Assembly: GCA_963837265.1 (NCBI GenBank)
Contig: CAWIMQ010000011.1
Coordinates: 248,001-312,000 of the forward strand
Direction: 5' to 3'
Source of the DNA: DATBLE01 sp963837265
Lineage (GTDB): Bacteria > Actinomycetota > Thermoleophilia > Gaiellales > Gaiellaceae
Length of the DNA stretch: 64,000 nt
Positions 8,643-17,900 of the stretch are shown here, one piece after another. Within the stretch, counting starts at the first letter, position 1, and each line of letters begins with the position of its first letter. A program made the position numbers and the translations under genes. The notes under the pieces were generated by a model. It had not been told where the DNA came from. It worked only from the letters and a program-made list of their open reading frames with translations, and did not search any database.

Positions 8643-9656
8643 ATGGCGACGGGCCGTGCGCTGATCACGGGGATCGGCGGCCAGGACGGATCCCTGCTCG
8701 CGGAGCTCCTGCTCGCCGACGGCTACGAGGTGTTCGGGGTCGTCCGGCGGGCGACCTCGGAGCAGTTCGAGAACCTGGAGCCGGTTCGCCGGCGGATCGA
8801 GCTCGTCCAGGCCGACCTGCTCGACGAGCTCTCGCTCGTGGACGCGCTCAAGACGTGCCGGCCGCAGGAGGTCTTCAATCTGGCCTCTCCGTCGTTCGTG
8901 CCGATGTCCTGGAAGCAGCCGGTCCTGACCGCCGAGTTCGCCGCCGTCGGGGTCACCGCGCTCCTCGAGTCGATCCGGCGCGTCGACCCGGAGATCCGCT
9001 TCTACCAGGCGTCGTCGTCGGAGATCTTCGGCGAGCCGCGCGAGGTGCCGCAGACCGAGGAGACAGCCCTCTCGCCGGTGACGCCCTACGGGGTGGCGAA
9101 GGCGTACGGCCACCTGATCGTCCGCTCGTACCGCAAGCGCTACGGCCTGTACGCGTGCTCGGGGATCCTCTACAACCACGAGTCGCCCCGCCGCCCGCTC
9201 GACTTCGTGACCAGGAAGGTCGCGCACGCGGCGGCGGCCGTGTCGCTCGGGCTCGCGGGCGAGCTCTGGCTGGGCGACCTGGACGCACGCCGCGACTGGG
9301 GCTATGCGGGCGACTACGTCCGCGCGATGGCGACGATGCTCCGCCAGGACGAGCCCGACGACTTCGTAATCGCGAGCGGCGTCGCGCACTCCGTTCAGGA
9401 GCTGGTCGAGCTCGCCTTCGGCCACGTGGGGCTCGAGTGGCGGGACTACGTGCACATCGACGAGTCGCTCCGCCGGGGCGCGGCCGAGCTGCACGACCTC
9501 GTCGGAGACGCGTCGAAGGCGCGCACCCGGCTCGGCTGGGCGCCCACGGTCGAGTTCGAGGGCCTCGTGCGCCTGCTCGTCGACGCCGACCTCGAGCGGC
9601 TGCGGCGCGAGGAGATTGGGGCCGGCGCCGAGCCTGGCATGATGCCGCCATCATGA
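8643..9656 (+). CDS. gmd: GDP-mannose 4,6-dehydratase
   Basis: A 337-residue extended SDR that makes GDP-4-keto-6-deoxy-D-mannose, the substrate of Fcl. Diagnostic features are ALITGIGGQDGSLLAELLL (Gmd's NADP site), FGVVRRATSEQF, SFVPMSWKQP, QASSSEIFGEP (catalytic Thr/Ser-Glu region), YGVAKAYGHLI (YxxxK) and GILYNHESPRRP, the last highly specific for GDP-mannose dehydratases. ATG at 8643 is supported by the family's usual N-terminus and by an upstream -10 box; a longer frame from 7803 is antisense to the methyltransferase. The stop shares ATGA with a small antitoxin gene. Confidence 0.93.
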   Translation: MATGRALITGIGGQDGSLLAELLLADGYEVFGVVRRATSEQFENLEPVRRRIELVQADLLDELSLVDALKTCRPQEVFNLASPSFVPMSWKQPVLTAEFAAVGVTALLESIRRVDPEIRFYQASSSEIFGEPREVPQTEETALSPVTPYGVAKAYGHLIVRSYRKRYGLYACSGILYNHESPRRPLDFVTRKVAHAAAAVSLGLAGELWLGDLDARRDWGYAGDYVRAMATMLRQDEPDDFVIASGVAHSVQELVELAFGHVGLEWRDYVHIDESLRRGAAELHDLVGDASKARTRLGWAPTVEFEGLVRLLVDADLERLRREEIGAGAEPGMMPPS

Positions 9657-9892
9657 TCGCACGCATCCAGATCACGCTTCCGCCGGCAGACCAGCGGCGC
9701 GTGCGTGCGCGCGCCGCCGAGCTCGGCGTGTCGCTGGCCGAGTACATTCGCCGCCTCGCCGCCCGTGACCTCGGCGAGGCGCCTGCTGCGCAGGAGCCTC
9801 GGGGGTTGTTCGACCTCGGCGACAGCGGCGGATCCGACGTCGGCCGCGACAAGGACCGCTACGTCGGCGAGGCCGTCGAGGCCGCTCGCTGA
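9653..9892 (+). CDS. Ribbon-helix-helix antitoxin (VapB-like)
   Basis: A 79-residue protein beginning MIARIQITLPPADQRRVRAR, a beta strand followed by helices (ELGVSLAEYIRRLAARDL) as in CopG/RHH antitoxins, with an acidic C-terminal tail (GGSDVGRDKDRYVGEAV) of the sort that wraps a PIN toxin. It overlaps the gmd stop as ATGA, so it may now be co-translated with gmd. The toxin gene directly downstream is only a remnant, leaving an orphan antitoxin. Confidence 0.7.
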   Translation: MIARIQITLPPADQRRVRARAAELGVSLAEYIRRLAARDLGEAPAAQEPRGLFDLGDSGGSDVGRDKDRYVGEAVEAAR

Positions 9893-9894
9893 GC

Positions 9895-10065
9895 CTCTTC
9901 GCGATCGGCGGCGACTTCCCGGACCAGGATTTCTCGATCGTCGACCGGACGAGCTTCGCGGTGATGCAGCGGATCGGCGTCTTCAGGGCGGCGAGCTTCG
10001 ACGAGCATTTCGCGATCTTCAGGTTCGGGCGGAAGCGCGACCGGGCGTTCGAGATCGCCCGCTGA
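9895..10065 (+). pseudogene. VapC-type PIN toxin remnant (C-terminal third)
   Basis: Between the antitoxin stop and the convergent glycosyltransferase, an in-frame stretch of 56 codons reads FSIVDRTSFAVMQRIGV...SFDEHFAIFRFGRKRDRAFEI. This matches the last part of PIN-domain toxins: the conserved Asp before TSF, the second acidic residue before HF, and the basic tail seen in VapC. There is no start codon, and about 75-80 N-terminal residues with the other catalytic acids are missing. It is therefore a deletion remnant. Confidence 0.65.
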
Positions 10066-10070
10066 GCGCC

Positions 10071-11132
10071 TCAGCTTCGCCGTCCGAGCTCCTCGTACAC
10101 GGCGTCGTGCTCGCGGGCGCAGCGCTCCCAGGTGAAGCCCGCCGCCCGCTCGATCCCGCCGGCCGGGGGACGATCGAGGACGGTGCGGATCCCCTCGGCG
10201 ATCGACTCAGGCTCGTACGGGTCGAAGTAGACGGCCGCGTCGCCGCAGACCTCCGGGAGCGACGCGACGTTCGAGCAGGCGACCGGGCAGCCGCAGGCCA
10301 TTGCCTCCACGCACGGGATCCCGAAGCCCTCGTACAGGCTCGGGTACACGAGGGCGGCCGCGGAGCGGTAGAGCCCGACGAGGTCGTCGAGCGGGAGGTG
10401 ACCCCTCGACTCGACTCCGTCGGGGAGGGCCAGGCGCTCGTGCGCGGCGCCGGTGAGGACGAGCCGCAGGCCCGGGCGCTCGCGACGAACGGCGGCGAAT
10501 GCCTCGAGCAGGCGGGCGTGGTTCTTGTGCGGCCAGGCGTTCGCGGGGTACAGGAGGAGCTCGTCGCGGGGGCGTCCGTCGGGCGTGAAGCGCTCGTGGT
10601 CGACCGCGAGGTGAATGGCGCGGACGCGGGCCGGGTCGAGGTCGAGCCGGTCGACGAGCGCCGTGCGGGCGTGCTCCGAGATCGTGATCACGATCCGGCT
10701 CTCGCGCACCGTCCAGCGGTAGACACGGCGGCGGTAGGCGAGCTCCGCGCGGGAGAAGAACTCGGGGAAGACCTCGTGCTGGACGTCGAGCACGGTGGTG
10801 GCCGCGGGGGGCGAGCCGATCCGGGGCAGCATCACGCTGAGCGGAAAATGGACCGCGTCCAGCTCCGCGAGGCCCAGCGCGGCGCGGACGCGGCCCGGTG
10901 CGAGCGCGGTGAGCGCCATCGCCGCCGTGCGGCCGGGGGTCGAGCGGGAAGCGCGGTACTCGGAGACGACGTGGGTGGCCAGGCCGTCTCCGGCGTCCGG
11001 TGCGATCGTGGGCACGAAGGCGCGGTACTCGAGCCGCCCCACGCGGGCGAGCGCCCTGCACAGCTCGCGCGCGTAGGTCTCGGACCCGCCCACGATCCCG
11101 GGGACGAGCGTCAGCAGGGAGATGCCGATCAT
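10071..11132 (-). CDS. Glycosyltransferase family 4
   Basis: A 353-residue GT-B enzyme. The acceptor lobe begins [28 protein letters not shown] with the Gly-Gly-x-E turn. The donor lobe has [20 protein letters not shown], then [39 protein letters not shown], the EGFG-x6-E-A-M-A-C-G pattern of retaining GT4 enzymes with the E-x7-E nucleotide-sugar site. ATG at 11132 starts the first beta strand; the longer frame to 11255 is low-complexity. A TAACCT box lies 10 nt upstream. Probably adds mannose, fucose or another sugar to the chain; specificity unknown. Confidence 0.88.
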   Translation of the reverse strand: MIGISLLTLVPGIVGGSETYARELCRALARVGRLEYRAFVPTIAPDAGDGLATHVVSEYRASRSTPGRTAAMALTALAPGRVRAALGLAELDAVHFPLSVMLPRIGSPPAATTVLDVQHEVFPEFFSRAELAYRRRVYRWTVRESRIVITISEHARTALVDRLDLDPARVRAIHLAVDHERFTPDGRPRDELLLYPANAWPHKNHARLLEAFAAVRRERPGLRLVLTGAAHERLALPDGVESRGHLPLDDLVGLYRSAAALVYPSLYEGFGIPCVEAMACGCPVACSNVASLPEVCGDAAVYFDPYEPESIAEGIRTVLDRPPAGGIERAAGFTWERCAREHDAVYEELGRRS

Positions 11133-11299
11133 TGCGCGCGCGAGGTTACCGCTCTCGGCGGAGCGACCCTCGGGCGCGGAGGCGAGACCGGGCTCTCGCC
11201 GTGGCGCCCGGCCGGTGGGGCACCGCGACCGAGAACGAAGAGCACGCCGGCGCACCGTGGCCCCGCGGTCTCTCTTACAGAGCCGTAACCCCCCCGAGA

Positions 11300-11305
11300 T
11301 AGAAT
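11300..11305 (+). promoter_or_regulatory. TAGAAT -10 box, leaderless promoter
   Basis: TAGAAT lies exactly 6 nt before the ATG at 11312, the spacing expected if transcription begins at the start codon. No convincing -35 hexamer is seen. The rest of the 179-bp divergent gap contains no other feature. Confidence 0.5.
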
Positions 11306-11311
11306 AGGGCG

Positions 11312-12427
11312 ATGCCCGGGCCCGAGTCGGAAACCCCTGCGGGAGCAGGGATTTCTCCGCCGGAAGTGGATGTGAGCGCGCTCGTCGAGCGGCTTCGCGA
11401 GGAGCTCGCGGGCGGACGGAACGGAACGCAGGCGGGCCGCGGGCAGCTGCTCGCCGCGCGTCACCGGGCGGAACGCCTCTGGGGGGTGAGCGCCGAGCGG
11501 CCGCTCGAGCGGCGGCCCGGGCCGAAGGGCTGGCTCGCCTATCCGGTCAAGAAGCTCCTCCGTCCGCTCCTCCGCTGGTACGTCGAGCCGCTGGCCGCCG
11601 AGCAGCGGACGTTCAACGACGTCGTCCTGAAGCTGCTCGACGGGGTCCTCGAGGAGCTGGACCGGGGCGGGCGCGACCGCGAGGAGGCGGCCCGGTCGCT
11701 CTCCGAGCTGGAGGAGCGCCTGACGCGGGTCGAGCGCCGAGGTCGTGCGACGGGCTCGACCGCCACCGTCGCCACCGTCGCCGCCCAGGCTGCATCCGCC
11801 ACGCCGGCCGCGGTGCCCGACTACTTCGCCTTCGAGGCCCGGATGCGGGGCTCGACCGCCGACATCCGCGAGCGGCAGCGTGTCTACGTCGACGACCTTC
11901 GCGGCGCCGCGCCCGTGCTCGACGTCGGCTGCGGCCGCGGCGAGCTGCTCGGACTGCTCCGCGACGCGGGCGTCGAGGCGCGCGGCGTGGACGCGGACGC
12001 GGACATGGTCGCCTACGCCCGCGGCGAGGCTCTCGAGGTCGAGCAGGCCGACGCGCTCGAGTATCTCGACGCCCTTCCGGACGCGAGCCTCGGCGGGATC
12101 TTCGCCGGCCAGGTCGTCGAGCATCTCCGCCCCGGGCCGCTCTTCCGTCTGCTCGAGCTCGCAGCACGCAAGCTCCGGCCGGGCGGCGTCCTCGTCGCGG
12201 AGACGATCAATCCGCTCTCGCCGCTCGCCCTGCGCTCGTATTTCGCCGACCTCACGCACGCCCAGCCGCTCGTCCCCGAGACGCTCGCCCTGCTCGCGCG
12301 TCAGGCCGGCTTCCGGCAGGTGGAGACCCGGTTCCTGAACCCGCCGCGCCATGCCGACGACGTCGACGAGCGGATCCGGGAGATCCTCTTCGCGCCGCTC
12401 GACTACGCGATCGTCGCGAGCACTTGA
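11312..12427 (+). CDS. Coiled-coil SAM-dependent methyltransferase, WbdD-like architecture
   Basis: A 371-residue protein. Residues 1-160 are charged and partly helical, with heptad-like stretches (FNDVVLKLLDGVLEELDRG, RSLSELEERLTRVERR). Residues 185-370 are a class I methyltransferase: VLDVGCGRGELLGLLRDAG (motif I), ARGVDADADMV (motif II), GIFAGQVVEHL and LRPGGVLVAETINP. Coiled-coil plus methyltransferase is reminiscent of enzymes that end or modify O-antigen chains. Capping of the exported polysaccharide is therefore a plausible but unproven role. Start supported by the TAGAAT box. Two hairpins follow the stop. Confidence 0.8.
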   Translation: MPGPESETPAGAGISPPEVDVSALVERLREELAGGRNGTQAGRGQLLAARHRAERLWGVSAERPLERRPGPKGWLAYPVKKLLRPLLRWYVEPLAAEQRTFNDVVLKLLDGVLEELDRGGRDREEAARSLSELEERLTRVERRGRATGSTATVATVAAQAASATPAAVPDYFAFEARMRGSTADIRERQRVYVDDLRGAAPVLDVGCGRGELLGLLRDAGVEARGVDADADMVAYARGEALEVEQADALEYLDALPDASLGGIFAGQVVEHLRPGPLFRLLELAARKLRPGGVLVAETINPLSPLALRSYFADLTHAQPLVPETLALLARQAGFRQVETRFLNPPRHADDVDERIREILFAPLDYAIVAST

Positions 12428-12429
12428 GG

Positions 12430-12450
12430 CCATCTTGCTGCGCAAGATGG
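12430..12450. repeat. Hairpin after methyltransferase stop (9-bp arms, TGC loop)
   Basis: CCATCTTGC / GCAAGATGG around TGC, starting 3 nt after the TGA. No T-run follows, so an intrinsic terminator is doubtful; it fits the TGC-triloop repeat set of this window. Confidence 0.65.
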
Positions 12451-12471
12451 TTGGAAGATGACGCCCGCTAA

Positions 12472-12500
12472 CCATTTCCCGACCAGAGGGAGGGAAATGG
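12472..12500. repeat. Inverted repeat just before a start codon (9-bp arms)
   Basis: CCATTTCCC (12472-12480) and GGGAAATGG (12492-12500) with an 11-nt spacer, ending 1 nt before the ATG at 12502. Folded in mRNA it would cover the purine-rich ribosome-binding region (AGAGGGAGGG). Confidence 0.6.
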
Positions 12501-12501
12501 C

Positions 12502-13503
12502 ATGAGGGTGGCCGTTCTCAGGCCGCAGGTGGCGTTCTCCCGCGGAGGGGTCGAGATCTTCACCGACGACCTGGCCGCGGAGCTCCGCCGCCGGGGGCAC
12601 GACGCCGAGCTCGTCACCGTCCCGTTCAAGTGGTACCCGGGCGAGCGCGTGCTCACCCAGGCATTCGTCTGGCGGCTGCTCGACCTCGAGGAGGCCGACG
12701 GCCGGCGCATCGACCTCGTGATCGCGACCAAGTTCCCCTCGTACGTCGTGCGCCACCCGAACAAGGTCGTCTGGCTCGTCCACCAGTTCCGTCAGGCGTA
12801 CGAGCTCGACCGCACGATGCTCGGCCAGTTCGGTGAGGCGCCCGAGGAGCGGTCGATCCGGCGGAAGGTGCAGCAGCTGGACCGGGTGGCGCTCGGGGAG
12901 GCCCGCAAGGTCTTCGCCACCTCGCGTAACGTCGCCGACCGGCTCGAGCGCTCGACGGGGATCGCCGCCGAGGTGATGCCGCACCCGCCCCAGGAGCTCG
13001 CCTACCGCTGCGACGAGTACGGCGATTTCGTCCTCTCGGTCGGGCGGCTCGACCGGGCGAAGCGCATCGACCTGCTGCTCGAGGCGGCGAAGCTCTCCGG
13101 CACCCCGGTCGTCGTCGCGGGCGACGGCCCCGACCGCGCCCGGCTCGAGTCGCTCGCGGACGGACCGGTCCGGTTCGCCGGGCGCGTGTCCGGAGAGGAG
13201 CTCGCCGAGCTGTACGGCCGCTGCCTGGCGGTCTTCTACGCGCCGGTGGACGAGGACTTCGGGATGGTCCCCTACGAGGCCTTCCTGGCCGAGAAGCCCG
13301 TGGTCACCACCACCGACGCCGGCGGCCCGCTCGAGGTGGTCGCCGACCGCGTCACGGGCCTCGTCTGCGAGCCTCGCGCGGAGGCGCTCGCCGGCGCGTT
13401 CGCGAGCCTCACCAGGGAGGAGGCGGCCACCTGGGGGCGCGCCGGCCGGGAGCTTGCCCGGCGCGTCTCGTGGGATGCGACGATCGACAGGCTCCTGGCG
13501 TGA
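12502..13503 (+). CDS. Glycosyltransferase family 4
   Basis: A 333-residue GT-B protein. The N-terminus MRVAVLRPQVAFSRGGVEIFTDDL has the conserved GGxE loop. The donor lobe reads FVLSVGRLDRAKRIDLLLEA, VVVAGDGPDRARLESLA, EDFGMVPYEAFLAEKPVVTTTDAGGPLEVV, with the two Glu of the E-x7-E site. ATG at 12502 follows a purine-rich stretch. It overlaps the next gene by GTGA and begins a run of six coupled transferase genes (12502-19917), most likely one operon. Confidence 0.87.
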   Translation: MRVAVLRPQVAFSRGGVEIFTDDLAAELRRRGHDAELVTVPFKWYPGERVLTQAFVWRLLDLEEADGRRIDLVIATKFPSYVVRHPNKVVWLVHQFRQAYELDRTMLGQFGEAPEERSIRRKVQQLDRVALGEARKVFATSRNVADRLERSTGIAAEVMPHPPQELAYRCDEYGDFVLSVGRLDRAKRIDLLLEAAKLSGTPVVVAGDGPDRARLESLADGPVRFAGRVSGEELAELYGRCLAVFYAPVDEDFGMVPYEAFLAEKPVVTTTDAGGPLEVVADRVTGLVCEPRAEALAGAFASLTREEAATWGRAGRELARRVSWDATIDRLLA

Positions 13504-14606
13504 GGGTCGCGTACTACTCGCCGCTCCCGCCGTCGAGGTCGGGGATCGCCGACTACTCCGCGCTGCTCCTGCCGGCGCTCGCGGAGCGCCTGGACGTCGT
13601 CGTCGCCCGCCCCGGCCGCTTCCGGCGCCCGCCGAGCGCCGACCTCTGCCTGTACCACGTCGGGAACGATCCCGCCGAGCACGGCTGGATCGTCGAGGCG
13701 CTGCGTCGCCGCCCCGGCGTCGTCGTCCTGCACGAGTTCGTCCTCCATCACCTCGTCTCCGGGATCACGCTCGCCCGCGGCGACGTCGAGGGGTACTGCG
13801 CCGCGCTCGAGCGCGACGCCGGCCTGGTCGGGCGGCTGCTCGGGCACGCGGTCGCCGACGAGCGGATCGAGCCGCTCTGGGAGACGCGCCCGCAGGACTT
13901 CCCGCTCGCGGGCGAGGTGCTCGAGCTCGCGACCGGGCTCGTCGTACACTCGCGGTTCGTCGAGGAGCGCGCACGGACGTCCGGCTTCGCGGGCCCGATC
14001 TGGCGGATCCCGATGCCGGCGTGGCCCGTCCCCCAGGTCGAGCCGGCTCCCGTGGAGGGGGCGCCGGTACTCGGCTGCTTCGGCCACGTGAACGAGAGCA
14101 AGCGTGTGCCGCAGCTCTACTCGGCATTCGAGCGGCTGCGCGAACGCCGACCGGAGGCCCGTCTGCTGCTCGTCGGGCCGGCGTCCCGCCGCTTTCTCGA
14201 GCCCGACCTGCCGGAGGGAGTGACCCGGCGCGACTACGTCCCCGAGCACGAGCTGTGGGCGCTCCTGCGCGCGTGCGACGCGCTCGTCTCGCTCCGCTGG
14301 CCGACGATGGGCGAGACCTCCGCCGCCGCCGTCCGAGCGCTCTCGGTGGGAAAGCCCCTGATCGTCAGTGACATCGGCGCGTTCTCCGAGCTGCCGGACG
14401 ACGTCGCGGTCAAGGTGCCCGTCGGAGACGGCGAGGTCGAGGCGCTCGCGAGCGCGATGGAGCGCGTCCCGGCGAGCCCGGAGATGGGTGCGGCCGCCGC
14501 GCGTCTCGCCGAGACCGAGCACGGCCTCGCCCGCGTCGCCGATCTCTACGCGAGGGCGCTCCGAGCGGCGGCGGGCAGCCTCTCGGTCGGGGCGGACGCC
14601 GCGTGA
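13500..14606 (+). CDS. Glycosyltransferase (GT4-like), tandem paralogue 1
   Basis: A 368-residue protein starting VRVAYYSPLPPSRSGIADYSALLLP. The second lobe has VLGCFGHVNESKRVPQLYSAF, LLLVGPASRR, LVSLRWPTMGETSAAAVRALSVGKPLIVSD, the Glu-containing GETS motif that replaces EGFG in this subfamily. The next gene is a close paralogue whose first 70 bases are nearly identical, so a recent tandem duplication is likely. GTG at 13500 overlaps the previous stop (GTGA); the frame from 13470 would start inside the upstream gene. Confidence 0.85.
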   Translation: MRVAYYSPLPPSRSGIADYSALLLPALAERLDVVVARPGRFRRPPSADLCLYHVGNDPAEHGWIVEALRRRPGVVVLHEFVLHHLVSGITLARGDVEGYCAALERDAGLVGRLLGHAVADERIEPLWETRPQDFPLAGEVLELATGLVVHSRFVEERARTSGFAGPIWRIPMPAWPVPQVEPAPVEGAPVLGCFGHVNESKRVPQLYSAFERLRERRPEARLLLVGPASRRFLEPDLPEGVTRRDYVPEHELWALLRACDALVSLRWPTMGETSAAAVRALSVGKPLIVSDIGAFSELPDDVAVKVPVGDGEVEALASAMERVPASPEMGAAAARLAETEHGLARVADLYARALRAAAGSLSVGADAA

Positions 14607-15811
14607 GGGTCGCGTACTACTCGCCGCTGCCTCCGTCGAGGTCGGGGATCGCCGACTACTCCGCGCTCCTCCTGCCCGAGCTCGAGAGGCGGATCGAGGT
14701 CGTGCTCGCCCGTCCGGGGCGGTTCCGCCGTGATCCGGCCGCCGACGTCCGGCTCTACCACGTGGGCAACGACGCCGAGGCGCACGGCTGGATCGTCGAG
14801 GCGCTGCGCCGCCGCCCGGGCCTCGTCGTCCTGCACGACTTCGTCCTGCACCATCTCGTCGTCGGGCTGACGTTCGCGCGCGGCGACGCGGCCGGCTACC
14901 TCGCCGCGATGGAGCGCCAGGGCGGGCTGGTCGGCCGGCTGCTCGGGTACGCGATCCTCGACAACAAGATCCCGCCGCTCTGGGAGACTAGGCCCGAGGA
15001 CTTTCCGCTCGTCGGGGAAGTGCTCGACCACGCGACCGGAGCGATCGTCCATTCCCGCTACGTCGAGCGCCGCGCGCGCGAGTCCGGTTTCCGGGGCCCC
15101 GTCGTCAGGATCCCGCACCCGGCCTGGCCGGTGCCGGAGATCGCTCCCGCCGGCGTCGAGGGCGCTCCGCTCTACGGCTGCTTCGGTCACCTGAACCAGA
15201 GCAAGCGCGTCGACGAGCTCCTGGCCGCGTTCGCCCGGGCTCGCGGGCGCCGGCCCGGCGCGCGCCTGCTCCTGGTCGGCGCCTTCACCGGGCGGATCCA
15301 GCCTCTCGAGCTTCCGGAGGGCGTGATCCGCGAGGAGTACGTCCCCGAGGGCCGCCTCTGGGCGCTCATGGCAGCCTGCGACGCGATCGTGTCGCTCCGC
15401 TCGCCGACGATGGGCGAGACCTCGGGCAGCGTGATCCGGGCGCTGTCGCTGGGGAAGCCCCTCGTCGTCAGCGACGTCGGCTGGTTCTCCGAGCTGCCCG
15501 ACGATGCCGTCCTCAAGGTGCCGGTGGACGAGCGCGAGGAGGAGACCCTCGTCGCGGCGCTCGAGACGCTCGCCGACGAGGACGTGCGCCGGGCGATGGG
15601 CGGCCGTGCCCGCGACCTCGTCGAGCGCGAGCACCGGCTCGACCGCGTCGCCGATGCCTACGCCGCCGCGCTCGAGGAGCACGCCGGCGGCCGTGCCGTC
15701 GAGGATCGCGTGCTGCACGAGCTCGCTTCGGCCGCGACCGAGGTCGGGTTGGGCGCCGACGCCGCCGCCGGCCTCGCCGCGCGCCTGCGCGAGGTCGGCC
15801 TTGGCGACTGA
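14603..15811 (+). CDS. Glycosyltransferase (GT4-like), tandem paralogue 2
   Basis: A 402-residue paralogue of the preceding protein, with the same motifs (SPLPPSRSGIADYSALLLPE, YGCFGHLNQSKRVDELLAAF, SPTMGETSGSVIRALSLGKPLVVSD). It differs by a C-terminal extension of about 45 residues (from EEHAGGRAVEDRV). GTG overlaps the previous stop (GTGA). Two copies could add two successive identical or related sugars. Donor unknown. Confidence 0.85.
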   Translation: MRVAYYSPLPPSRSGIADYSALLLPELERRIEVVLARPGRFRRDPAADVRLYHVGNDAEAHGWIVEALRRRPGLVVLHDFVLHHLVVGLTFARGDAAGYLAAMERQGGLVGRLLGYAILDNKIPPLWETRPEDFPLVGEVLDHATGAIVHSRYVERRARESGFRGPVVRIPHPAWPVPEIAPAGVEGAPLYGCFGHLNQSKRVDELLAAFARARGRRPGARLLLVGAFTGRIQPLELPEGVIREEYVPEGRLWALMAACDAIVSLRSPTMGETSGSVIRALSLGKPLVVSDVGWFSELPDDAVLKVPVDEREEETLVAALETLADEDVRRAMGGRARDLVEREHRLDRVADAYAAALEEHAGGRAVEDRVLHELASAATEVGLGADAAAGLAARLREVGLGD

Positions 15812-17900
15812 CAGCGCCGCCGCGCAGTCGCGTGCACGGGCGACCAGCCTCGTCCGCGCGGTTCCCGCCTGGGCCTGGGTCGGCGCACTCGTCGTCGTGT
15901 CGGCCGGCATCCGCTACGTGCTCGCCCGCCGGATCGTCGCGCCGTGGATCATGGTCGACGAGCTCGTCTACTCCGAGCTCGCGAAGAGCCTCGGGGCCGG
16001 CGGGCACTTCCTGCTCCGGGGCGAGTCGACCACGGGCTACGGGCTCGTCTACCCGGCCCTGCTCAGCCCGGCCTGGGCCGCCTTCCACCGCGTCCCGCAG
16101 GCGTACGCGGCGGCGAAGGCGATCAACGCGGTCGTCGTCTCGCTCGCCGCCGTGCCGGCATACCTGCTCGCCCGCCGCGTGCTCTCCGCCCCGTACGCCC
16201 TGGTCGCGGCCGCCCTGGCGATGTCGGTGCCCACGCTCCTCTTCGCCGGGATGCTGATGACCGAGAACGCCTTCTACCCGGCGTTCCTGCTCGCCGCGCT
16301 CGCGATGGTCGTCTGGCTGGAGCGTCCCGACGTGAAGCGGACCGGCCTTCTCTTCGCGGCGGTCTTGCTCGCGTACCTGACCCGGGCCGAGGCGGTGGCG
16401 ATCCTGCCCGCGCTGGCGACGGCGCCCTTCCTCGTCTCCGGCCGCCGGGCGCTCTCGGAGTTCCGCTGGTTCTTCGCCGCCGGGACGGCCGCCGTCGCCC
16501 TGGTGGCCGTCGTGCAGGTCGCCCGGGGCGCCTCCGTCTTCGGCGTCTTCGGCGCCTACGAGGTCGCCGGCCACGCCGGCTACACGGCCGCCGGGGTCTC
16601 CCGCTGGCTCCTCTACCACTGGGAGGAGCTGATCCTCTCGCTCGGAGTCGTTCCGTTCGCCGCCCTGGCCGTGCTCGCGCTGACCATGCGGGGCAGACCG
16701 CGACCGGAGCGGGCGTTCCTCGCCGGCGCGGTCACGCTCTCGTTCTGGCTGGTGCTCGAGGTCGCCGCCTTCGCGTCCGAGCAGTCGCTGCGCGTGGAGG
16801 AGCGGAACATGTTCTACGTCGCCCCTCTGTTCCTCACCGCGCTCTGCCTGTGGGTGGAGCGCGGCTGTCCGCGCCCGCCGCTCGCCGCGGCTCCGGCCGT
16901 CGCAGCCGCGGTCGCGCTCCCGGCGGCCCTGCCGTACACGAAGCTGATCGGCCTGCCGGCCGTGTCGGACACGACGGCGCTCCTGCCGCTCTGGTCGCTC
17001 GCGCCGTCGGTCGGCGGGATCCCGAACCTGCGCTGGGTCGTCCTCGGCGCCGGCCTCGCCGCCTGCGCGCTCTTCCTGCTCCTCCCGCGCCGCTACGCGC
17101 TCGTGCTCCCGCTCCTCGTCCTCGCCTACTTCGCCGTCTCGCAGAAGCCGATCGAGGGGAAGTACCGCCGGACCTCGATCCTCGACCTGTTTCAGGGGAT
17201 CACGGCGCCACACCCCGACTGGATCGACCGCGCGGTCGGCGGCGATGCCGACGTGACGTTGGTCTGGTCCGGCAACACCGACAAGTACTCGATCTGGGAG
17301 AACGAGTTCTTCAACCGCAGCGTGCGGCGGTTCTACTACACGAGCACCCCGCTGGCGGGCGACCTGCCCGAGCAGCCGCTGACGGCCGACCGTGCGACCG
17401 GCCTGATGCGCGGCCCGGACGGCGAGGTCGTCCGTGCCGACTACGTCCTCACCGACGGCTCGGTCGACGTCGGCGGCCTCGTCGTCGCCAGGGACGCGCG
17501 CAAGGGGATCCTGCTCCGGCGGATCGGCGGGCCGCTCCGGCAGGTCTCCAGGGTCGAGGGCCTCTACCCACAGGACACGTGGTCGGGCCGGACGGTGACC
17601 TACACGCGGCTCGACTGCTCCGGCGGAGCCGTCCGCGTCCTGGTGCACAGCGATCCCGGCCTGTTCAGGAGGCCGCAGGCGCTGACCGCGTACGTCGGCG
17701 GGCGGGTCGCCGGCCGGCGGAGCGTCGACCCGGCCGGGTCGCAGACGCTGACCGTACCGCTCCGGTCCCGGCGTGGGACCTGCTCCGTGCGCTTCGTGGT
17801 CACGCCCACGGCCGTGCCCGCGGTCGCGACCGGGGGGCAGAATCCCGACCCGCGCGAGCTCGGCCTGCACTTCGACTCCTTCGACTACCGACGCGGGTGA
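15801..17900 (+). CDS. GT-C-like membrane glycosyltransferase, DEL-motif family (member 1)
   Basis: A protein of about 699 residues with some twelve membrane segments in the first 470 and a beta-rich extracytoplasmic C-terminal domain. The first outer loop reads APWIMVDELVYSELAKSL; an Asp-Glu pair in this loop is the catalytic/metal site of GT-C (PMT/ArnT-like) transferases. The same D-E-L loop occurs in the proteins at 23788-26032 and 56789-58906, so the window has three paralogues. TTG at 15801 overlaps the upstream stop and keeps membrane segment 1; this start is inferred. It would use a polyprenyl-phosphate sugar outside the membrane. Confidence 0.72.
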   Translation: MATDSAAAQSRARATSLVRAVPAWAWVGALVVVSAGIRYVLARRIVAPWIMVDELVYSELAKSLGAGGHFLLRGESTTGYGLVYPALLSPAWAAFHRVPQAYAAAKAINAVVVSLAAVPAYLLARRVLSAPYALVAAALAMSVPTLLFAGMLMTENAFYPAFLLAALAMVVWLERPDVKRTGLLFAAVLLAYLTRAEAVAILPALATAPFLVSGRRALSEFRWFFAAGTAAVALVAVVQVARGASVFGVFGAYEVAGHAGYTAAGVSRWLLYHWEELILSLGVVPFAALAVLALTMRGRPRPERAFLAGAVTLSFWLVLEVAAFASEQSLRVEERNMFYVAPLFLTALCLWVERGCPRPPLAAAPAVAAAVALPAALPYTKLIGLPAVSDTTALLPLWSLAPSVGGIPNLRWVVLGAGLAACALFLLLPRRYALVLPLLVLAYFAVSQKPIEGKYRRTSILDLFQGITAPHPDWIDRAVGGDADVTLVWSGNTDKYSIWENEFFNRSVRRFYYTSTPLAGDLPEQPLTADRATGLMRGPDGEVVRADYVLTDGSVDVGGLVVARDARKGILLRRIGGPLRQVSRVEGLYPQDTWSGRTVTYTRLDCSGGAVRVLVHSDPGLFRRPQALTAYVGGRVAGRRSVDPAGSQTLTVPLRSRRGTCSVRFVVTPTAVPAVATGGQNPDPRELGLHFDSFDYRRG

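Noticed and set aside
12430..12500. Intrinsic terminator pair
   Set aside because: Hairpins are present but neither is followed by a T-run, and the downstream gene is co-oriented and close.
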